64,000 nt of DNA from Streptomyces sp. NBC_00425 (GTDB taxonomy: Bacteria; Actinomycetota; Actinomycetes; Streptomycetales; Streptomycetaceae), in NCBI RefSeq assembly GCF_036030735.1, contig NZ_CP107928.1:992001-1056000 (forward strand), given 5' to 3'. Position 1 is the stretch's first letter. Each line of letters starts with the position of its first letter. Below, piece after piece: positions 49,937 to 58,756 of the stretch. The notes beneath the pieces were generated by a model that made no database searches, was not told where the DNA came from, and saw nothing but the letters and a program-made list of their open reading frames with translations. Both the position numbers and the translations under genes were made by a program.

Positions 49937-51043
49937 TCAGACGTCGTCCGCCGTGGACGGGTGCGCGTACCCGCCCTCGTCGTAGGGGGTGAACCACGAT
50001 CTGAACGCCAGGGGCGCGGCCCTCGGGCCGGCGCCGGCGGACGCTCCGTCGCTCACGCCCAGGGCGTCGTCATAGAGCCACTGGTGGTCCGTGCCCTCGT
50101 ACACACGGTCGGCGAACGCGTCGAGAGCGGTGGACACGTCGTCGTCCAGGAGCCCGTAACGCTCCAGGACCGTGGTCGTCTCGTTCAGGAGCAGCCGCAG
50201 GGCGAGTCCCTCGGCCGCACAGCTGAGCCGCTGGAAGGAGCCGTCGGTGAAGCGGGTGGTCAGGGCGATCACGGTCACCAGGAAGCGGCGCGCGAAGCGG
50301 GCGTCGTACTGGAGGGCGTAACGGTCGGGGAGGTGCTCGAGGTGCCACAGCGGGCCTTCGCACTCGGCGACGGCCGCGTCCTCCTGGGTCAGGACCTGGA
50401 GGTCCTCGAAGAGCTTGTCCACCAGGATGTCGGTCGCGTGGACGAGGGCGCCCGCGGCGAGTCCGGCTGCTCCCCTGTATTCGGGGCGGGCCGCGTCGGC
50501 CGCTCCGGGCGCTCCGAATGCCGCGGGCGGGAACGACCGCAGGGCTTCGGCCAGCCCGAGCATCCGCGCCCGGACTGCCGCGGCCTGCGCCTTCACGTCG
50601 TCACCCTCGGCCGGGCCGCCGCCCGACGGACCGGCGGTGTGCCGGGCCTTGCGGACGGCCAGGTCGTCGGGCGGGGCATCGGGGCCCTCCGCCGCGTCGA
50701 GGCTCTCCTCGGCGAGGTCCTGGTGCAGCTCGACCTCGCAGCGCTCGATCGTCCAGTCGGCCAGCAGCGCGGAACGCTCCAGCACCTCGTCCACGAGCGC
50801 CTGCACGGTGTCCTCGGCGAACTCCAGGGCCGGAGCGTCCACGATCACTTTCAGCAGGGCGCCGCCGGGGTGGACGGCCACGATGGTGTCGAGCAGGGCG
50901 ACTTCCACCCCCTCCGGTCCTCTGACGGACCGCACAGAGTCGAATCCGTCCTCGATGAGCGCCACCGCGCCGGCGCGTTGCAGCGGGTCCATCTCCGGAG
51001 TGCCCTCCGGGATGCAGGTGTCCACGGTCACTACGTACGTCAC
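49937..51043 (-). CDS. Hypothetical protein
   Basis: 368 residues, acidic, no signal or membrane segment. Two parts are visible: an N-terminal alpha/beta region (MTYVVTVDTCIPEGTPEMDPLQRAGAVALIEDGF.., AVHPGGALLKVIVDAP) and an all-helical C-terminal half (LVHATDILVDKLFEDLQ, FARRFLVTVIALTTRFTDGSFQ) joined by an Ala/Pro-rich linker. I do not recognise the family. It lies 77 bp downstream of another unknown on the same strand; the two may be an operon. Confidence 0.65.
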   Translation of the reverse strand: MTYVVTVDTCIPEGTPEMDPLQRAGAVALIEDGFDSVRSVRGPEGVEVALLDTIVAVHPGGALLKVIVDAPALEFAEDTVQALVDEVLERSALLADWTIERCEVELHQDLAEESLDAAEGPDAPPDDLAVRKARHTAGPSGGGPAEGDDVKAQAAAVRARMLGLAEALRSFPPAAFGAPGAADAARPEYRGAAGLAAGALVHATDILVDKLFEDLQVLTQEDAAVAECEGPLWHLEHLPDRYALQYDARFARRFLVTVIALTTRFTDGSFQRLSCAAEGLALRLLLNETTTVLERYGLLDDDVSTALDAFADRVYEGTDHQWLYDDALGVSDGASAGAGPRAAPLAFRSWFTPYDEGGYAHPSTADDV

Positions 51044-51120
51044 GGGCCGAGCCTTTCAGAGAGCAGCACCGCGCGGGGCACGGGCCGCCCCGAAGACCCG
51101 GGCACGCTGTCGGACGCCGG

Positions 51121-51861
51121 TCAGTACCGGCTTCTGAACAGCGCCCGGTCGCCGCCGGACCCGCCGGTCGTGGCCGCCGCGGCGAGCCGGTCGGCGAAGC
51201 GCCGGTAGGCCGCGTACTGCTCGTCGGACAGGTCGGTGCGGGGGGTCGCCGTTCGCGGCGCGAGGGCCTCGGCGAGGACGTCGGTGTCGCCGTCCGGAGT
51301 GAGGGACAGGACCGCGACGGTCCGGTCCACCGTGCCCCGGTAGTCCCCCGGCGAGGCGATCCCGTGGACGTCGGCCGATCCGTCGGGGCGCCTCGTCACC
51401 ACCAGCGAGGGCATCGCCCTGGCCCCGGCGCGTATCGCGCGCCGTACGCGGCGGAGGGACAGCAGGTCGTCCTCGGAGACGGTGACGGCATGGAGCGGGA
51501 CGAGGGGTCGGCCGTCGGGGGCGCGCAGCGTGCTGCGGCGAGTCGGGGCCGCCCGGTCTTGGTGCAGGAGTGCGCGGTCGCGCAGGACCCGCGGGAGCGC
51601 GTGGTGGACGCGGGCCCAGGCGTCGAGGCAGGCCGGCGCGTCCAGCCCGGTCAGGTTCTCCAGCCCGGGCGGCCAGGCGGGCGCGATGTCCTCGCCCACG
51701 CCGTGCCTGCGAGCCGCCCAGGCCGCGTGAAAGGGCGCGAGCAGCAGGTCGTGCGTCATGAAGAAGTCCCACAGCCACTCGGGGTCCTGCGGGAGCAGCC
51801 GGATCGTCGTGGTGCCGCCGCTGCCTTCGGACCGGGCGGGGGAGCGGAGCACGGCGGGCAC
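51121..51861 (-). CDS. Hypothetical protein
   Basis: 246 residues. Features: RLLPQDPEWLWDFFMTHDLLLAPFHAAWAARRHG, LPRVLRDRALLHQD, and a C-terminal DEQYAAYRRFADRLAAA. I do not recognise the family. Start at the GTG at 51861 because GGGAGGA lies 6 nt upstream; the longer start at 51960 would place coding sequence across a palindromic operator and the divergent promoter. Divergent from the PAS-GAF-PP2C gene, next to the unknown at 49937. Confidence 0.6.
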   Translation of the reverse strand: MPAVLRSPARSEGSGGTTTIRLLPQDPEWLWDFFMTHDLLLAPFHAAWAARRHGVGEDIAPAWPPGLENLTGLDAPACLDAWARVHHALPRVLRDRALLHQDRAAPTRRSTLRAPDGRPLVPLHAVTVSEDDLLSLRRVRRAIRAGARAMPSLVVTRRPDGSADVHGIASPGDYRGTVDRTVAVLSLTPDGDTDVLAEALAPRTATPRTDLSDEQYAAYRRFADRLAAAATTGGSGGDRALFRSRY

Positions 51862-51911
51862 GGTGGTCCTCCCGGAGGGCGGCGGTGACGGCGACGGTGA
51901 CACCGGGCACG

Positions 51912-51932
51912 ATATCGTCAGTTCGACGATAT
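51912..51932. promoter_or_regulatory. Palindromic operator in the divergent region
   Basis: ATATCGTC-agttc-GACGATAT, perfect 8-bp arms with a 5-nt spacer and notably AT-rich ends. It stands 50 bp before the minus-strand start at 51861 and 98 bp before the phosphatase start at 52031, and could control both. Confidence 0.65.
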
Positions 51933-52030
51933 TGCTACCCATCGTCCGCGACCGAAGCATCGCGGCCCCGAATGTTCCGGATATGGTGTTTTCATATGCT
52001 CCACGCCCACGCCGATGGGGAGGTACCGCG

Positions 52031-54082
52031 GTGGAAGCCCCTCACCGGGCGCGCGCGGCGCCCGAGCAGCCTCGGGGAGCTGTCGGTTACGCGGGCGTGC
52101 TGCGGGAGCTGCTTCCCATCGCGCTGTGGCGGGAGGACGGGGACGGCCGCGTCGTGGAGTGGTCGCTCGCCGCCCAGGATCTGCTCGGGTACCGCCCGCA
52201 GGACGTCCTCGACCGGCCCGCGTCGGCTCTTCTGGTGCCCGAGGGCAACCGTGAGCTGGCCGACCACCTCACCCACCGCGTCCAGGGCGGGGAGACCGTG
52301 GTCGGCACGCTGTCGGTGCGCCACCGCGACGGCCACCAGGTCACCATGGAGATGTGGATCGTCCCGGCCGCCGATGCGCGGGGCCGGCCCGGAGCTCTGC
52401 TGATCGCCGTCGAGACCTCCCAGGTTCTGCGCATGCGCGACTCCCTCGCGGCCCTGGAGAGCCTCTTCAGCCAGTCACCCATCGGGCTGGCCACCCTCGG
52501 CGCCGACCTGCGCTTCCTCCGGGTCAACGACGCCCTCGCCCGGATGAACGGCGCCTCCGCCGCCGAGCACCTCGGCAGACGGCTGACCGAGGTCGTGCCC
52601 GGCGTCAACGCCGTGGCGCTGGAGGCGACGATGCGGGAGGTCCTGGAGCGGGGCACGGCCGTCGTCGACGTCCGCCGCACCGGGCGGACGCCCGCGGACC
52701 CCGACCGCGAACGCACCTGGTCGTGCTCCTACGCCCCGCTGCTCGACGGCGGCGGCCGCACCCTGGGCGTGATCGCCTCCCTCATCGACATCACCGAGGG
52801 CCAGCAGGCGGAACGCGACGCCGAACGCGCCCGTCACCGCTTCGCGCTGCTGGCGGAGGTCGGCGCCCGCATCGGCACCACCCTGGACCTGCGGCAGACC
52901 TCCGAGGAGATCGTGCAGATGCTGGTGCCCCAGCTCGCCGACTCCGCCGACGTGCAGCTCCTCGAAGAGGTCCTGGCACCCGACGAGTCCACCGCCGTCA
53001 CCCGCGGCGTGGTCCGGCGGATGGCCGCGCTCTTCCCCGATCCCGCCGCCCCGACCGCGAAGCTCCGTGCGGGCATGACCTCCCGGATCTCCGCCGGCTC
53101 CCTCTACGAGCGGGTCATCGCCGACGGCCGGCCCACCGACCTCTACCGGTCCGACGTTCCCGCGCTGGTCACCGACCCCCGCGCCGACGAGCTGCGCGCC
53201 TACCTCATGGGCCTCGGGTCCGCGCGGCTGATCCCGCTGGTCGCCCGTGGCAAGGTCCTCGGTGCGATCGTGGTGACGCGGCTGCGCAGCCGTGAGCCCT
53301 TCGACGACCAGGACTGCGTGCTCGTCGACGAACTGGCGGCGCGCGCCGCCCTCAACATCGACAACGCGCTCATGTACACCCGGCAGCGGGCGGCGGCCCT
53401 GACCCTGCAGCGCAGTCTCACCAACAGCGCGCTGCCCGTCGTCCCCGGCCTCGAACTCACGGGACGGTACCGGCCGGCGAGCGAGCACGACGTCGGCGGC
53501 GACTGGTACGACGTCATCGCGCTGCCCGACGGCCGGACGGGGCTCGTCATCGGTGACGTCATGGGGCACGGCATCCATGCCGCGGCGGTGATGGGTCAGC
53601 TCCGCACGGCGGTGCGCACGCTCGCCCGGCACGACGTCGACCCGGCCCGCATGCTCCGCTCGCTGGACGACGTCGTGGCCGACATGGGCGACGACCAGAT
53701 GGCGACCTGCGTCTACGCCGTCCACGACCCCCGCGCCGGCGGATGCCTCGTCGCCCGGGCCGGGCATCCACCGCCGGCCGTGGTGACGGGCGACGGCGCG
53801 GTCGCCTTCCTCGACGGGTCGCCGGGCACCCCGCTGGGCACCGGTGGGCAGCAGTTCGAGGCCGAAGAGGTCCCGCTGCCGTCCGGCAGTCTGCTCGTCC
53901 TGTACACCGACGGCCTCATCGAAGCCCGGGACCGCGACCTCGATCAGGGGCTCGACCGGCTCGCCCGGGCGCTGCGGCGCCCCGGACGGCCCCTTCCCGC
54001 GCTCTGTGACGGAGTCCTCGGGCAGATGCTCCCGCATCCCGCCCAGGACGACGTCGCGATACTGATGGCGCGCCCGCAGTGA
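52031..54082 (+). CDS. PAS-GAF-PP2C (SpoIIE/RsbU-type) protein phosphatase
   Basis: 683 residues. Two PAS domains (~15-130 with LPIALWREDGDGRVVEWSLAAQDLLGY, and ~140-255 with SLFSQSPIGLATLGADLRFLRVNDALA), a GAF domain (~270-440; EVGARIGTTLDLRQTSEEI.., AARAALNIDNALMY) and a SpoIIE-type PP2C domain (~450-680; GGDWYDVIALPDG, IGDVMGHGIHAAAVMGQ, RAGHPPPAVV, QDDVAIL). By family it activates a sigma factor through an anti-anti-sigma factor. GTG start at 52031 with GGGGAGG 8 nt upstream; longer starts would cross the operator. A second such gene is at 16875. Confidence 0.88.
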   Translation: MEAPHRARAAPEQPRGAVGYAGVLRELLPIALWREDGDGRVVEWSLAAQDLLGYRPQDVLDRPASALLVPEGNRELADHLTHRVQGGETVVGTLSVRHRDGHQVTMEMWIVPAADARGRPGALLIAVETSQVLRMRDSLAALESLFSQSPIGLATLGADLRFLRVNDALARMNGASAAEHLGRRLTEVVPGVNAVALEATMREVLERGTAVVDVRRTGRTPADPDRERTWSCSYAPLLDGGGRTLGVIASLIDITEGQQAERDAERARHRFALLAEVGARIGTTLDLRQTSEEIVQMLVPQLADSADVQLLEEVLAPDESTAVTRGVVRRMAALFPDPAAPTAKLRAGMTSRISAGSLYERVIADGRPTDLYRSDVPALVTDPRADELRAYLMGLGSARLIPLVARGKVLGAIVVTRLRSREPFDDQDCVLVDELAARAALNIDNALMYTRQRAAALTLQRSLTNSALPVVPGLELTGRYRPASEHDVGGDWYDVIALPDGRTGLVIGDVMGHGIHAAAVMGQLRTAVRTLARHDVDPARMLRSLDDVVADMGDDQMATCVYAVHDPRAGGCLVARAGHPPPAVVTGDGAVAFLDGSPGTPLGTGGQQFEAEEVPLPSGSLLVLYTDGLIEARDRDLDQGLDRLARALRRPGRPLPALCDGVLGQMLPHPAQDDVAILMARPQ

Positions 54083-54217
54083 CCGGCCGGGACTCGCCAT
54101 GACCGGCGCCGCCCGCCACCTCTCCCCCAACCGCCGCCCGCCACCTCTCCCCCACCGCCGGGCCGGCGGTGACATCCACGGCGCGAAGCCGGGTACCCGC
54201 ACCTGCGGAGGTTGCTC

Positions 54218-54574
54218 ATGTTCGAAGCCAGCGATATCCGTGACTGGCGCGGTCACGACGTGGTCGATCCGGACGGGCACAGGATCGGCGTCCTGGAGTC
54301 GGTGTACGTGGACACCGGGACCGACATGCCCAGTTTCGCCACCGTGACCGTCGGTCTCCCCACCCGTCGCCGCCTGGTGTTCGTCCCGCTCACCGGGGCG
54401 ACGGTCGGCCCCGGCCACCTGAAAGTGGCCTACGGCAAGAACGCGGTGAAGAAGGCCCCGTCGATCGACGTCGACGGCGAGCTGCTCGCACCGGACGAGC
54501 CGAAGGTCTTCGCCCACTACGAACTGGACTATCTGCCGGGCGCCGGCGGCGAACGCCGTCTCGCCCGCCGCTGA
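54218..54574 (+). CDS. PRC-barrel domain protein
   Basis: 118 residues. PRC-barrel pattern: DWRGHDVVDPDGHRIGVLESVYVDTGTDMPSFATVTVG, VFVPLTGATVGPGHLKVAY, then a short C-terminal extension ending YLPGAGGERRLARR. Small PRC-barrel proteins in actinobacteria are stress-linked and of unknown role. ATG at 54218 with GGAGG 7 nt upstream, 135 bp after the phosphatase gene; a small membrane protein gene follows 45 bp later. Confidence 0.88.
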   Translation: MFEASDIRDWRGHDVVDPDGHRIGVLESVYVDTGTDMPSFATVTVGLPTRRRLVFVPLTGATVGPGHLKVAYGKNAVKKAPSIDVDGELLAPDEPKVFAHYELDYLPGAGGERRLARR

Positions 54575-54619
54575 GAGGCGCAGCCGCGCAGCCGCCGAAG
54601 CCCGCCATGGGGAGAGACG

Positions 54620-54793
54620 ATGACCCTGTTCCTGTTCCTGATCCTCGTGGCCCTCGTCCTGGGCATCATCGGATTCGCGGCCCACGGGTTGTTCTACCTG
54701 CTCGTCATCGGCGTCGTCGTGCTCCTCGCCGATCTCGCCTACGCCGCCGTCCGCTTCCGCCGCGGCGGACGAAAGCACCGCATCGCCCGCTGA
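54620..54793 (+). CDS. Small hydrophobic membrane protein (57 aa)
   Basis: Short gene encoding 57 residues: MTLFLFLILVALVLGIIG, a second helix GLFYLLVIGVVVLLADLAY, then a basic cytoplasmic tail (RFRRGGRKHRIAR). Two transmembrane segments. Preceded by GGGGAGAGACG, a usable ribosome site. Such proteins are common in Streptomyces next to PRC-barrel genes; the role is unknown. Frame, helices and ribosome site support it. Confidence 0.7.
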   Translation: MTLFLFLILVALVLGIIGFAAHGLFYLLVIGVVVLLADLAYAAVRFRRGGRKHRIAR

Positions 54794-54900
54794 CCCCGTC
54801 ACCCCCTGACAGCCGCGCTCCCTTGCGCGAGCCGGTGGGAGCGCGCCGCGGCATCGGCAGGCCGACGTCCGACGGAGACGCGGGACCCACGACGCGGGAT

Positions 54901-54932
54901 GCAGGACGCAGGACGCAGGACGCAGGACGCAG
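54901..54932. repeat. GCAGGAC tandem repeat, four copies
   Basis: Four perfect 7-bp copies plus a partial fifth, in the leader of the aldo/keto reductase gene. Probably a slippage-prone microsatellite. Confidence 0.75.
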
Positions 54933-54961
54933 TGGGAGGAACACCGGATGAGGACCGCTTG

Positions 54962-55945
54962 ATGAGGACCAACCGTCTCGGGCGCAGCGCGGTGGAGGTC
55001 ACGGAGCTGGGCTTCGGCGGCGGACCGATCGGCGGGCTCTTCGCCCCGCTCGACGACGAGACCGCGACCGCGACGCTGAACGCCGCGTGGGAGTGCGGCA
55101 TCCGGTACTTCGACACCTCGCCGCACTACGGCGTCGGCCAATCCGAGCGCCGCACGGGTGAGTTCCTCCGTGGGATGCCGCGCGACACGTTCACCCTCTC
55201 CACCAAGGTGGGCCGCCTCCTCGTCCCGCAGGATCCGCAGGGCCGCACCGACGAGAGGTTCCACGTGCCCGCCACACACCGCCGGGTGTGGGACTTCTCC
55301 CGGGACGGTGTGCTGCGCGGTGTGGAGGACTCCCTCACCCGCATGGGCGTCGACCGTGTCGACGTGCTCCTGCTCCACGACGCCGAGGAACACTTCGGCA
55401 CAGCGCTGCGCGAAGGCTTCCCCGCCCTTGCGGAACTGCGTTCCCAGGGCGTGGTCGGGGCGGTCGGCGCGGGCATGTACGACCCCGGGATGCTGACCGA
55501 GCTGGTGCGGGAGACCGACGCCGACGTGGTGATGCTCTCCGGGCGGTACACGCTCCTCGACCACAGCGCCCTGGACGACCTGCTGCCGGCGTGCACCGAG
55601 CGAGGGGTGTCGGTCCTCGCCGCCTCGGTCTTCAACTCCGGGCTGCTCGCCACGCCCCGGCCCGCGCGGGGAGCGACCTACGACTACGCGCCCGCCCCGC
55701 CGGACGTCCTACGGCGTGCGCGCGAACTCGCCGACGTCTGCGAGGCGCACGGCGTACGGCTCCCCCAGGCGGCGATGGCGTTCCCGCTGCGGCACCCGGC
55801 GGTCGCGGGCATCGTGCTCGGCATGCGCTCCCCGGAGGAAGTACGCCTCGACGCCGCGGGGTTCGACGTCCGCATCCCCGACGGGCTCTGGTCCGACCTG
55901 CGCGAGGCGGGGCTCCTCGACGAACGGGCGCCGGTCGGCGCGTGA
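54962..55945 (+). CDS. Aldo/keto reductase, L-fucose/aldose dehydrogenase type
   Basis: 327 residues, TIM barrel with the AKR tetrad: Asp in RYFDTSPHYG, the Tyr in the same segment, Lys in STKVGR, and His in LLLHDAEEH. LGFGGGPIGGLF at the start is typical of the D-threo-aldose (L-fucose) 1-dehydrogenase group. By family NAD(P)-dependent oxidation of a sugar to a lactone; the substrate is not proven. ATG at 54962 with GAGGA 7 nt upstream, after a GCAGGAC repeat. Confidence 0.88.
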   Translation: MRTNRLGRSAVEVTELGFGGGPIGGLFAPLDDETATATLNAAWECGIRYFDTSPHYGVGQSERRTGEFLRGMPRDTFTLSTKVGRLLVPQDPQGRTDERFHVPATHRRVWDFSRDGVLRGVEDSLTRMGVDRVDVLLLHDAEEHFGTALREGFPALAELRSQGVVGAVGAGMYDPGMLTELVRETDADVVMLSGRYTLLDHSALDDLLPACTERGVSVLAASVFNSGLLATPRPARGATYDYAPAPPDVLRRARELADVCEAHGVRLPQAAMAFPLRHPAVAGIVLGMRSPEEVRLDAAGFDVRIPDGLWSDLREAGLLDERAPVGA

Positions 55946-56102
55946 CGGGCGGGCCGCCCGGCGACCGGCCGCCGGACCGGCCGTGCGCGTCCAGGGTGCG
56001 CGGCGCGCCGGTGGTCAGTACGGTGGCGTCCTGGTGTTCGACCGCGGCCAGGGTGAGAACGCCGGGGTCGTCGGCGTAGGGGTCACGGGCGGTGGAGGCG
56101 GC

Positions 56103-56921
56103 ATGTCCGGCAAGAAGACGGCGGCACTGCCGCGCAAGGCGTACGAGAAGGAACTGCTGCGGCTGCAGACGGAGTTGGTGAAGCTGCAGGAGTGGGTGCG
56201 GGCGTCGGGCACCCGGCTGGTCATCGTCTTCGAGGGGCGGGACGCGGCGGGCAAGGGCGGCACGATCAAGCGGGTCGCCGAGCACCTCAACCCGCGCGTG
56301 GCGCGCATCGCGGCACTCCCCAAGCCCACCGAGCGCGAACGCACCCAGTGGTACTTCCAGCGGTATGTGGAGCACCTGCCCGCGGCCGGGGAGATCGTGC
56401 TGTTCGACCGGTCCTGGTACAACCGCGCCGGCGTGGAGCACGTGATGGGCTTCTGCACGCAGGAGGAGCACCAGCTCTTCCTCCGCCAGTGCCCGATCTT
56501 CGAGCGCATGCTGGCCGAGGACGGCGTGCTGCTGCGCAAGTACTGGTTCTCGGTGAGCGACACCGAGCAGCAGGAGCGCTTCCGGCGCCGGCTGGAGGAC
56601 CCGCTGCGGCGCTGGAAGCTCTCCCCGATGGACCTGGAGTCGATCACCCACTGGGAGGCGTACTCCCGGGCCAAGGACGAGATGATGGTGCACACCGACA
56701 TCACCGAGGCGCCCTGGTACGTCGTCGAGAGCGACGACAAGCGCCGCGCCCGGCTGAACATGATCGCCCACCTGCTGTCGTCCGTGCCCTACCACGAGGT
56801 GCCGCCGCCCGTGCTGGAGCTCCCCGAGCGGCCCGCCTCGACCGGCTACCAACGCCCGCCACGCGATCTCCGCACCTATGTCGCCGACCACGCGGCGAGC
56901 GCGGTGGCCCGCGAGCAGTGA
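56103..56921 (+). CDS. ppk2: Polyphosphate kinase 2 (PPK2 family)
   Basis: 272 residues. Walker A GRDAAGKGGTIK near residue 48, Walker B in EIVLFDRSWYNRAGVEHVMG, lid arginines in RFRRRLEDPLRRWKLSP and a MDLESITHWEAYSRAKDEMM block, all typical of PPK2. By family it uses polyphosphate to phosphorylate (d)NDPs or NMPs, or the reverse, in the cytoplasm. ATG at 56103 lies 157 bp after the aldo/keto reductase gene. Probably separately transcribed. Confidence 0.93.
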   Translation: MSGKKTAALPRKAYEKELLRLQTELVKLQEWVRASGTRLVIVFEGRDAAGKGGTIKRVAEHLNPRVARIAALPKPTERERTQWYFQRYVEHLPAAGEIVLFDRSWYNRAGVEHVMGFCTQEEHQLFLRQCPIFERMLAEDGVLLRKYWFSVSDTEQQERFRRRLEDPLRRWKLSPMDLESITHWEAYSRAKDEMMVHTDITEAPWYVVESDDKRRARLNMIAHLLSSVPYHEVPPPVLELPERPASTGYQRPPRDLRTYVADHAASAVAREQ

Positions 56922-57047
56922 GAGGAGACCGCCCGGCGCCGTCCTCGGAGGCCTGAGTGCGGTGGTGTCACTCGCGGCTGCCGGAAGGGCGTGGGCCTCC
57001 TGCGGCATCCGCGTCGACGCCGCGGCCGACACGGGTGACGCGCCGAA

Positions 57048-57728
57048 CTAGAGCCCCTGGGCGTGAGGGTCGGGGCGCAGGACGGCGAACAGGCCCCGCT
57101 CGCGTGTCCCGGCGGGCGTGAGCCAGGGGCCGGCGACGTGGCCCGTCGCACCGGGCGGGAGGAGAGGCGCGTCGTCCGGGACGGGGGTCAGCACCCGCTG
57201 CAGGCGGAGCGTCATGCCGTGCGGTGCGGGCAGTTCGGTGCCGTCCCGGTCGTCTGCGGCGGAGGCGCCTGGGCGCGCGGTGAGGGGCGCGTCGCCGCCG
57301 GTGCAGGAGCGGGTGACCTCCCGGTCGGGCGTGTCACTGGCACTCTGGGCCTGCGCCTGGACCCGGCCCTCGATCAGCGCCAGCAACTGGGCGACCAGCA
57401 CCGGGTCCTGACAGCCGTCGTAGACCCACCGCCTGCCCAGCACCCCGTGCTCCATCGTGCCGACCAGGGCGTGTTCCGCACCCTCGAGAGGGGCGCCGCG
57501 GTAGGTGAGCGGGACCAGGTACGCGGCCGGACGCGGGCCGGCGGTGTCGGTGACGACCATGAACTCGATCCCGACCTCGCCCTGCGGGTCGTCCAGCCGG
57601 AAACCGCCGGCCTTGGCCGGCTCCGGCCGGCGGCCCGCGCCGCCGACGTACCACGGCCGGGTGGGCAGCCAGGAAGTGAGCAGTTCCAGCTTGGTCGGCT
57701 TCAGGACGGTGTGGTGGATGACGGCCAT
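57048..57728 (-). CDS. Maltokinase N-terminal cap-like domain protein
   Basis: 226 residues. The N-terminal segment IHHTVLKPTKLELLTSWLPTRPWY plus VGIEFMVVTDTAG and YLVPLTYRGAPLEGAEHALVGTMEHGVLGRRWVYDG matches the cap region of maltokinase/trehalose-pathway proteins, but no kinase domain follows; the C-terminal ~110 residues are unrelated and Pro/Ala-rich. Free-standing cap-like proteins occur in many actinobacteria and are often loosely named as alpha-glucan-related proteins. Function unknown. ATG at 57728 with GGAGGAG upstream. Confidence 0.75.
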   Translation of the reverse strand: MAVIHHTVLKPTKLELLTSWLPTRPWYVGGAGRRPEPAKAGGFRLDDPQGEVGIEFMVVTDTAGPRPAAYLVPLTYRGAPLEGAEHALVGTMEHGVLGRRWVYDGCQDPVLVAQLLALIEGRVQAQAQSASDTPDREVTRSCTGGDAPLTARPGASAADDRDGTELPAPHGMTLRLQRVLTPVPDDAPLLPPGATGHVAGPWLTPAGTRERGLFAVLRPDPHAQGL

Positions 57729-57787
57729 GCCGGGGCTTCTCCTCCGTGAACGGATGCGACGCCCCCCACCTTCCCATCCCCCGCGGC

Positions 57788-58310
57788 TCAGTTCTTGACG
57801 GCGTCCGCGATCCGCAATGCGACCTCGGCAGGCGTGAGGTGGGTGGTGTCGACTACCTCGGCCTCGCGGTGCAGCCAGGTGCGGGCCGCTTCGGCGTAGG
57901 GCTCCAGATACCTGAGTCGGAACGGTGAGGGGCCGAGGACGGTGTCCCCCTCGATGCGTCCGCGGAGGGTGTCCTGGTCCGCGTGGAGGACGAAGTGCCT
58001 CACCGGGATGGCATGCCGGGCGAGGCCCGCGCTGATCTCCCGCCAGTAACGCTCGACCAGGACGGTCATGGGCATCACCAGGGTGCCGCCGGTGTAGTCG
58101 AGTACATGGCGGGCGGTCTCGACGACGAGAGGCCGCCACGGCGGCCAGTGCTGGAAGTTGTCCGTGCCGGGCAGTCCCGGCGTGATGTCCATGAGCGTCT
58201 CGCCGACCTTCTCGGCGTCCAGCACGCGGGAATCGGGGAGCAGCTGCCGAACGAGTGCGCCGGTGGTCGTCTTCCCGGCGCCGTGGGTTCCGTTGAGCCA
58301 TACGATCATG
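57788..58310 (-). CDS. TmrB-like P-loop NTPase (tunicamycin resistance family)
   Basis: 174 residues. Walker A WLNGTHGAGKTTT at the N-terminus, then DAEKVGETLMDI, NFQHWPPWRPL and GGTLVMPMTVL..YWREI, the conserved order of Bacillus TmrB and its relatives. TmrB confers tunicamycin resistance by binding the drug, but many family members are small kinase-like NTPases of unknown role. Also a candidate chloramphenicol-phosphotransferase-like protein; TmrB fits better. ATG at 58310 immediately before the P-loop strand; longer frames upstream run through a GC-rich repeat. Confidence 0.78.
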
Positions 58311-58367
58311 GGACACGAACCTAGGGCCGACGCGACCGGCACGGCACGCCCTCGCCGCGAGGCGCAG

Positions 58368-58418
58368 CCGGCGGCACGGGCCGGCGGCACGGGCCGGCGG
58401 CACGGGCCGGCGGCACGG
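58368..58418. repeat. Four tandem 13-bp GC repeats
   Basis: CCGGCGGCACGGG in four head-to-tail copies (last one incomplete), just upstream of the TmrB-like gene. It also generates spurious reading frames. Confidence 0.8.
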
Positions 58419-58514
58419 CCAGTAGACACGGCCAGGACACATCGTCGAGCACATGAGCCGAGGGCGTCGGCTGGCGACTGGCCTCGAAAATCGAACACAT
58501 GATTGAATTCAGCC

Positions 58515-58748
58515 ATGCGACCGATCCCCGCCGATCTCACCGAGGCACTGGAGGACTGGCACACCACCTACCGCCGGCTCGCCGCCCACCCGTGCAGCGC
58601 CCTGCGGCGAAGACTCATCCGGTTGTCCTGCGACGTGCTCTCCCACCCGTACTGGGGCGGCGGCCGGAGCGCGGCGGCCCGGGCGGCGCTCTTCGCTGCG
58701 GGACGAGGAGGAGGGAGCGGCCATGGGAGTCACCCCGGACGGGGGTGA
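58515..58748 (+). CDS. Small hypothetical protein upstream of DUF6233 gene
   Basis: 77 residues. The N-terminal 50 (LTEALEDWHTTYRRLAAHP..RRRLIRLSCDVLSHPYW) look helical and conserved; the tail is Gly-rich. ATG at 58515. The stop is 8 bp before the DUF6233 start, within its ribosome-site region, so the two form an operon. Function unknown. Confidence 0.6.
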   Translation: MRPIPADLTEALEDWHTTYRRLAAHPCSALRRRLIRLSCDVLSHPYWGGGRSAAARAALFAAGRGGGSGHGSHPGRG

Positions 58749-58756
58749 GGCGCGTC

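Noticed and set aside
51862..51960. Longer start for the unknown minus-strand gene (ATG at 51960 or 51942)
   Set aside because: It would overlap a perfect operator palindrome; the GTG at 51861 has a strong ribosome site.
51758..52030. Longer start of the PAS-GAF-PP2C gene
   Set aside because: The extension overlaps the divergent gene, contains no domain, and the GTG at 52031 has GGGGAGG in position.
52475..55564. A 1029-residue reading frame on the minus strand
   Set aside because: It lies opposite the PP2C, PRC-barrel and aldo/keto reductase genes, and its composition (Gly/Arg/Asp/Val-rich, no domain) is that of an antisense shadow in high-GC DNA.
58499..58756. 227-residue start for the DUF6233 gene
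   Set aside because: The first 86 codons are another frame of the small upstream gene; homology begins at the GTG at 58757, which has a ribosome site.
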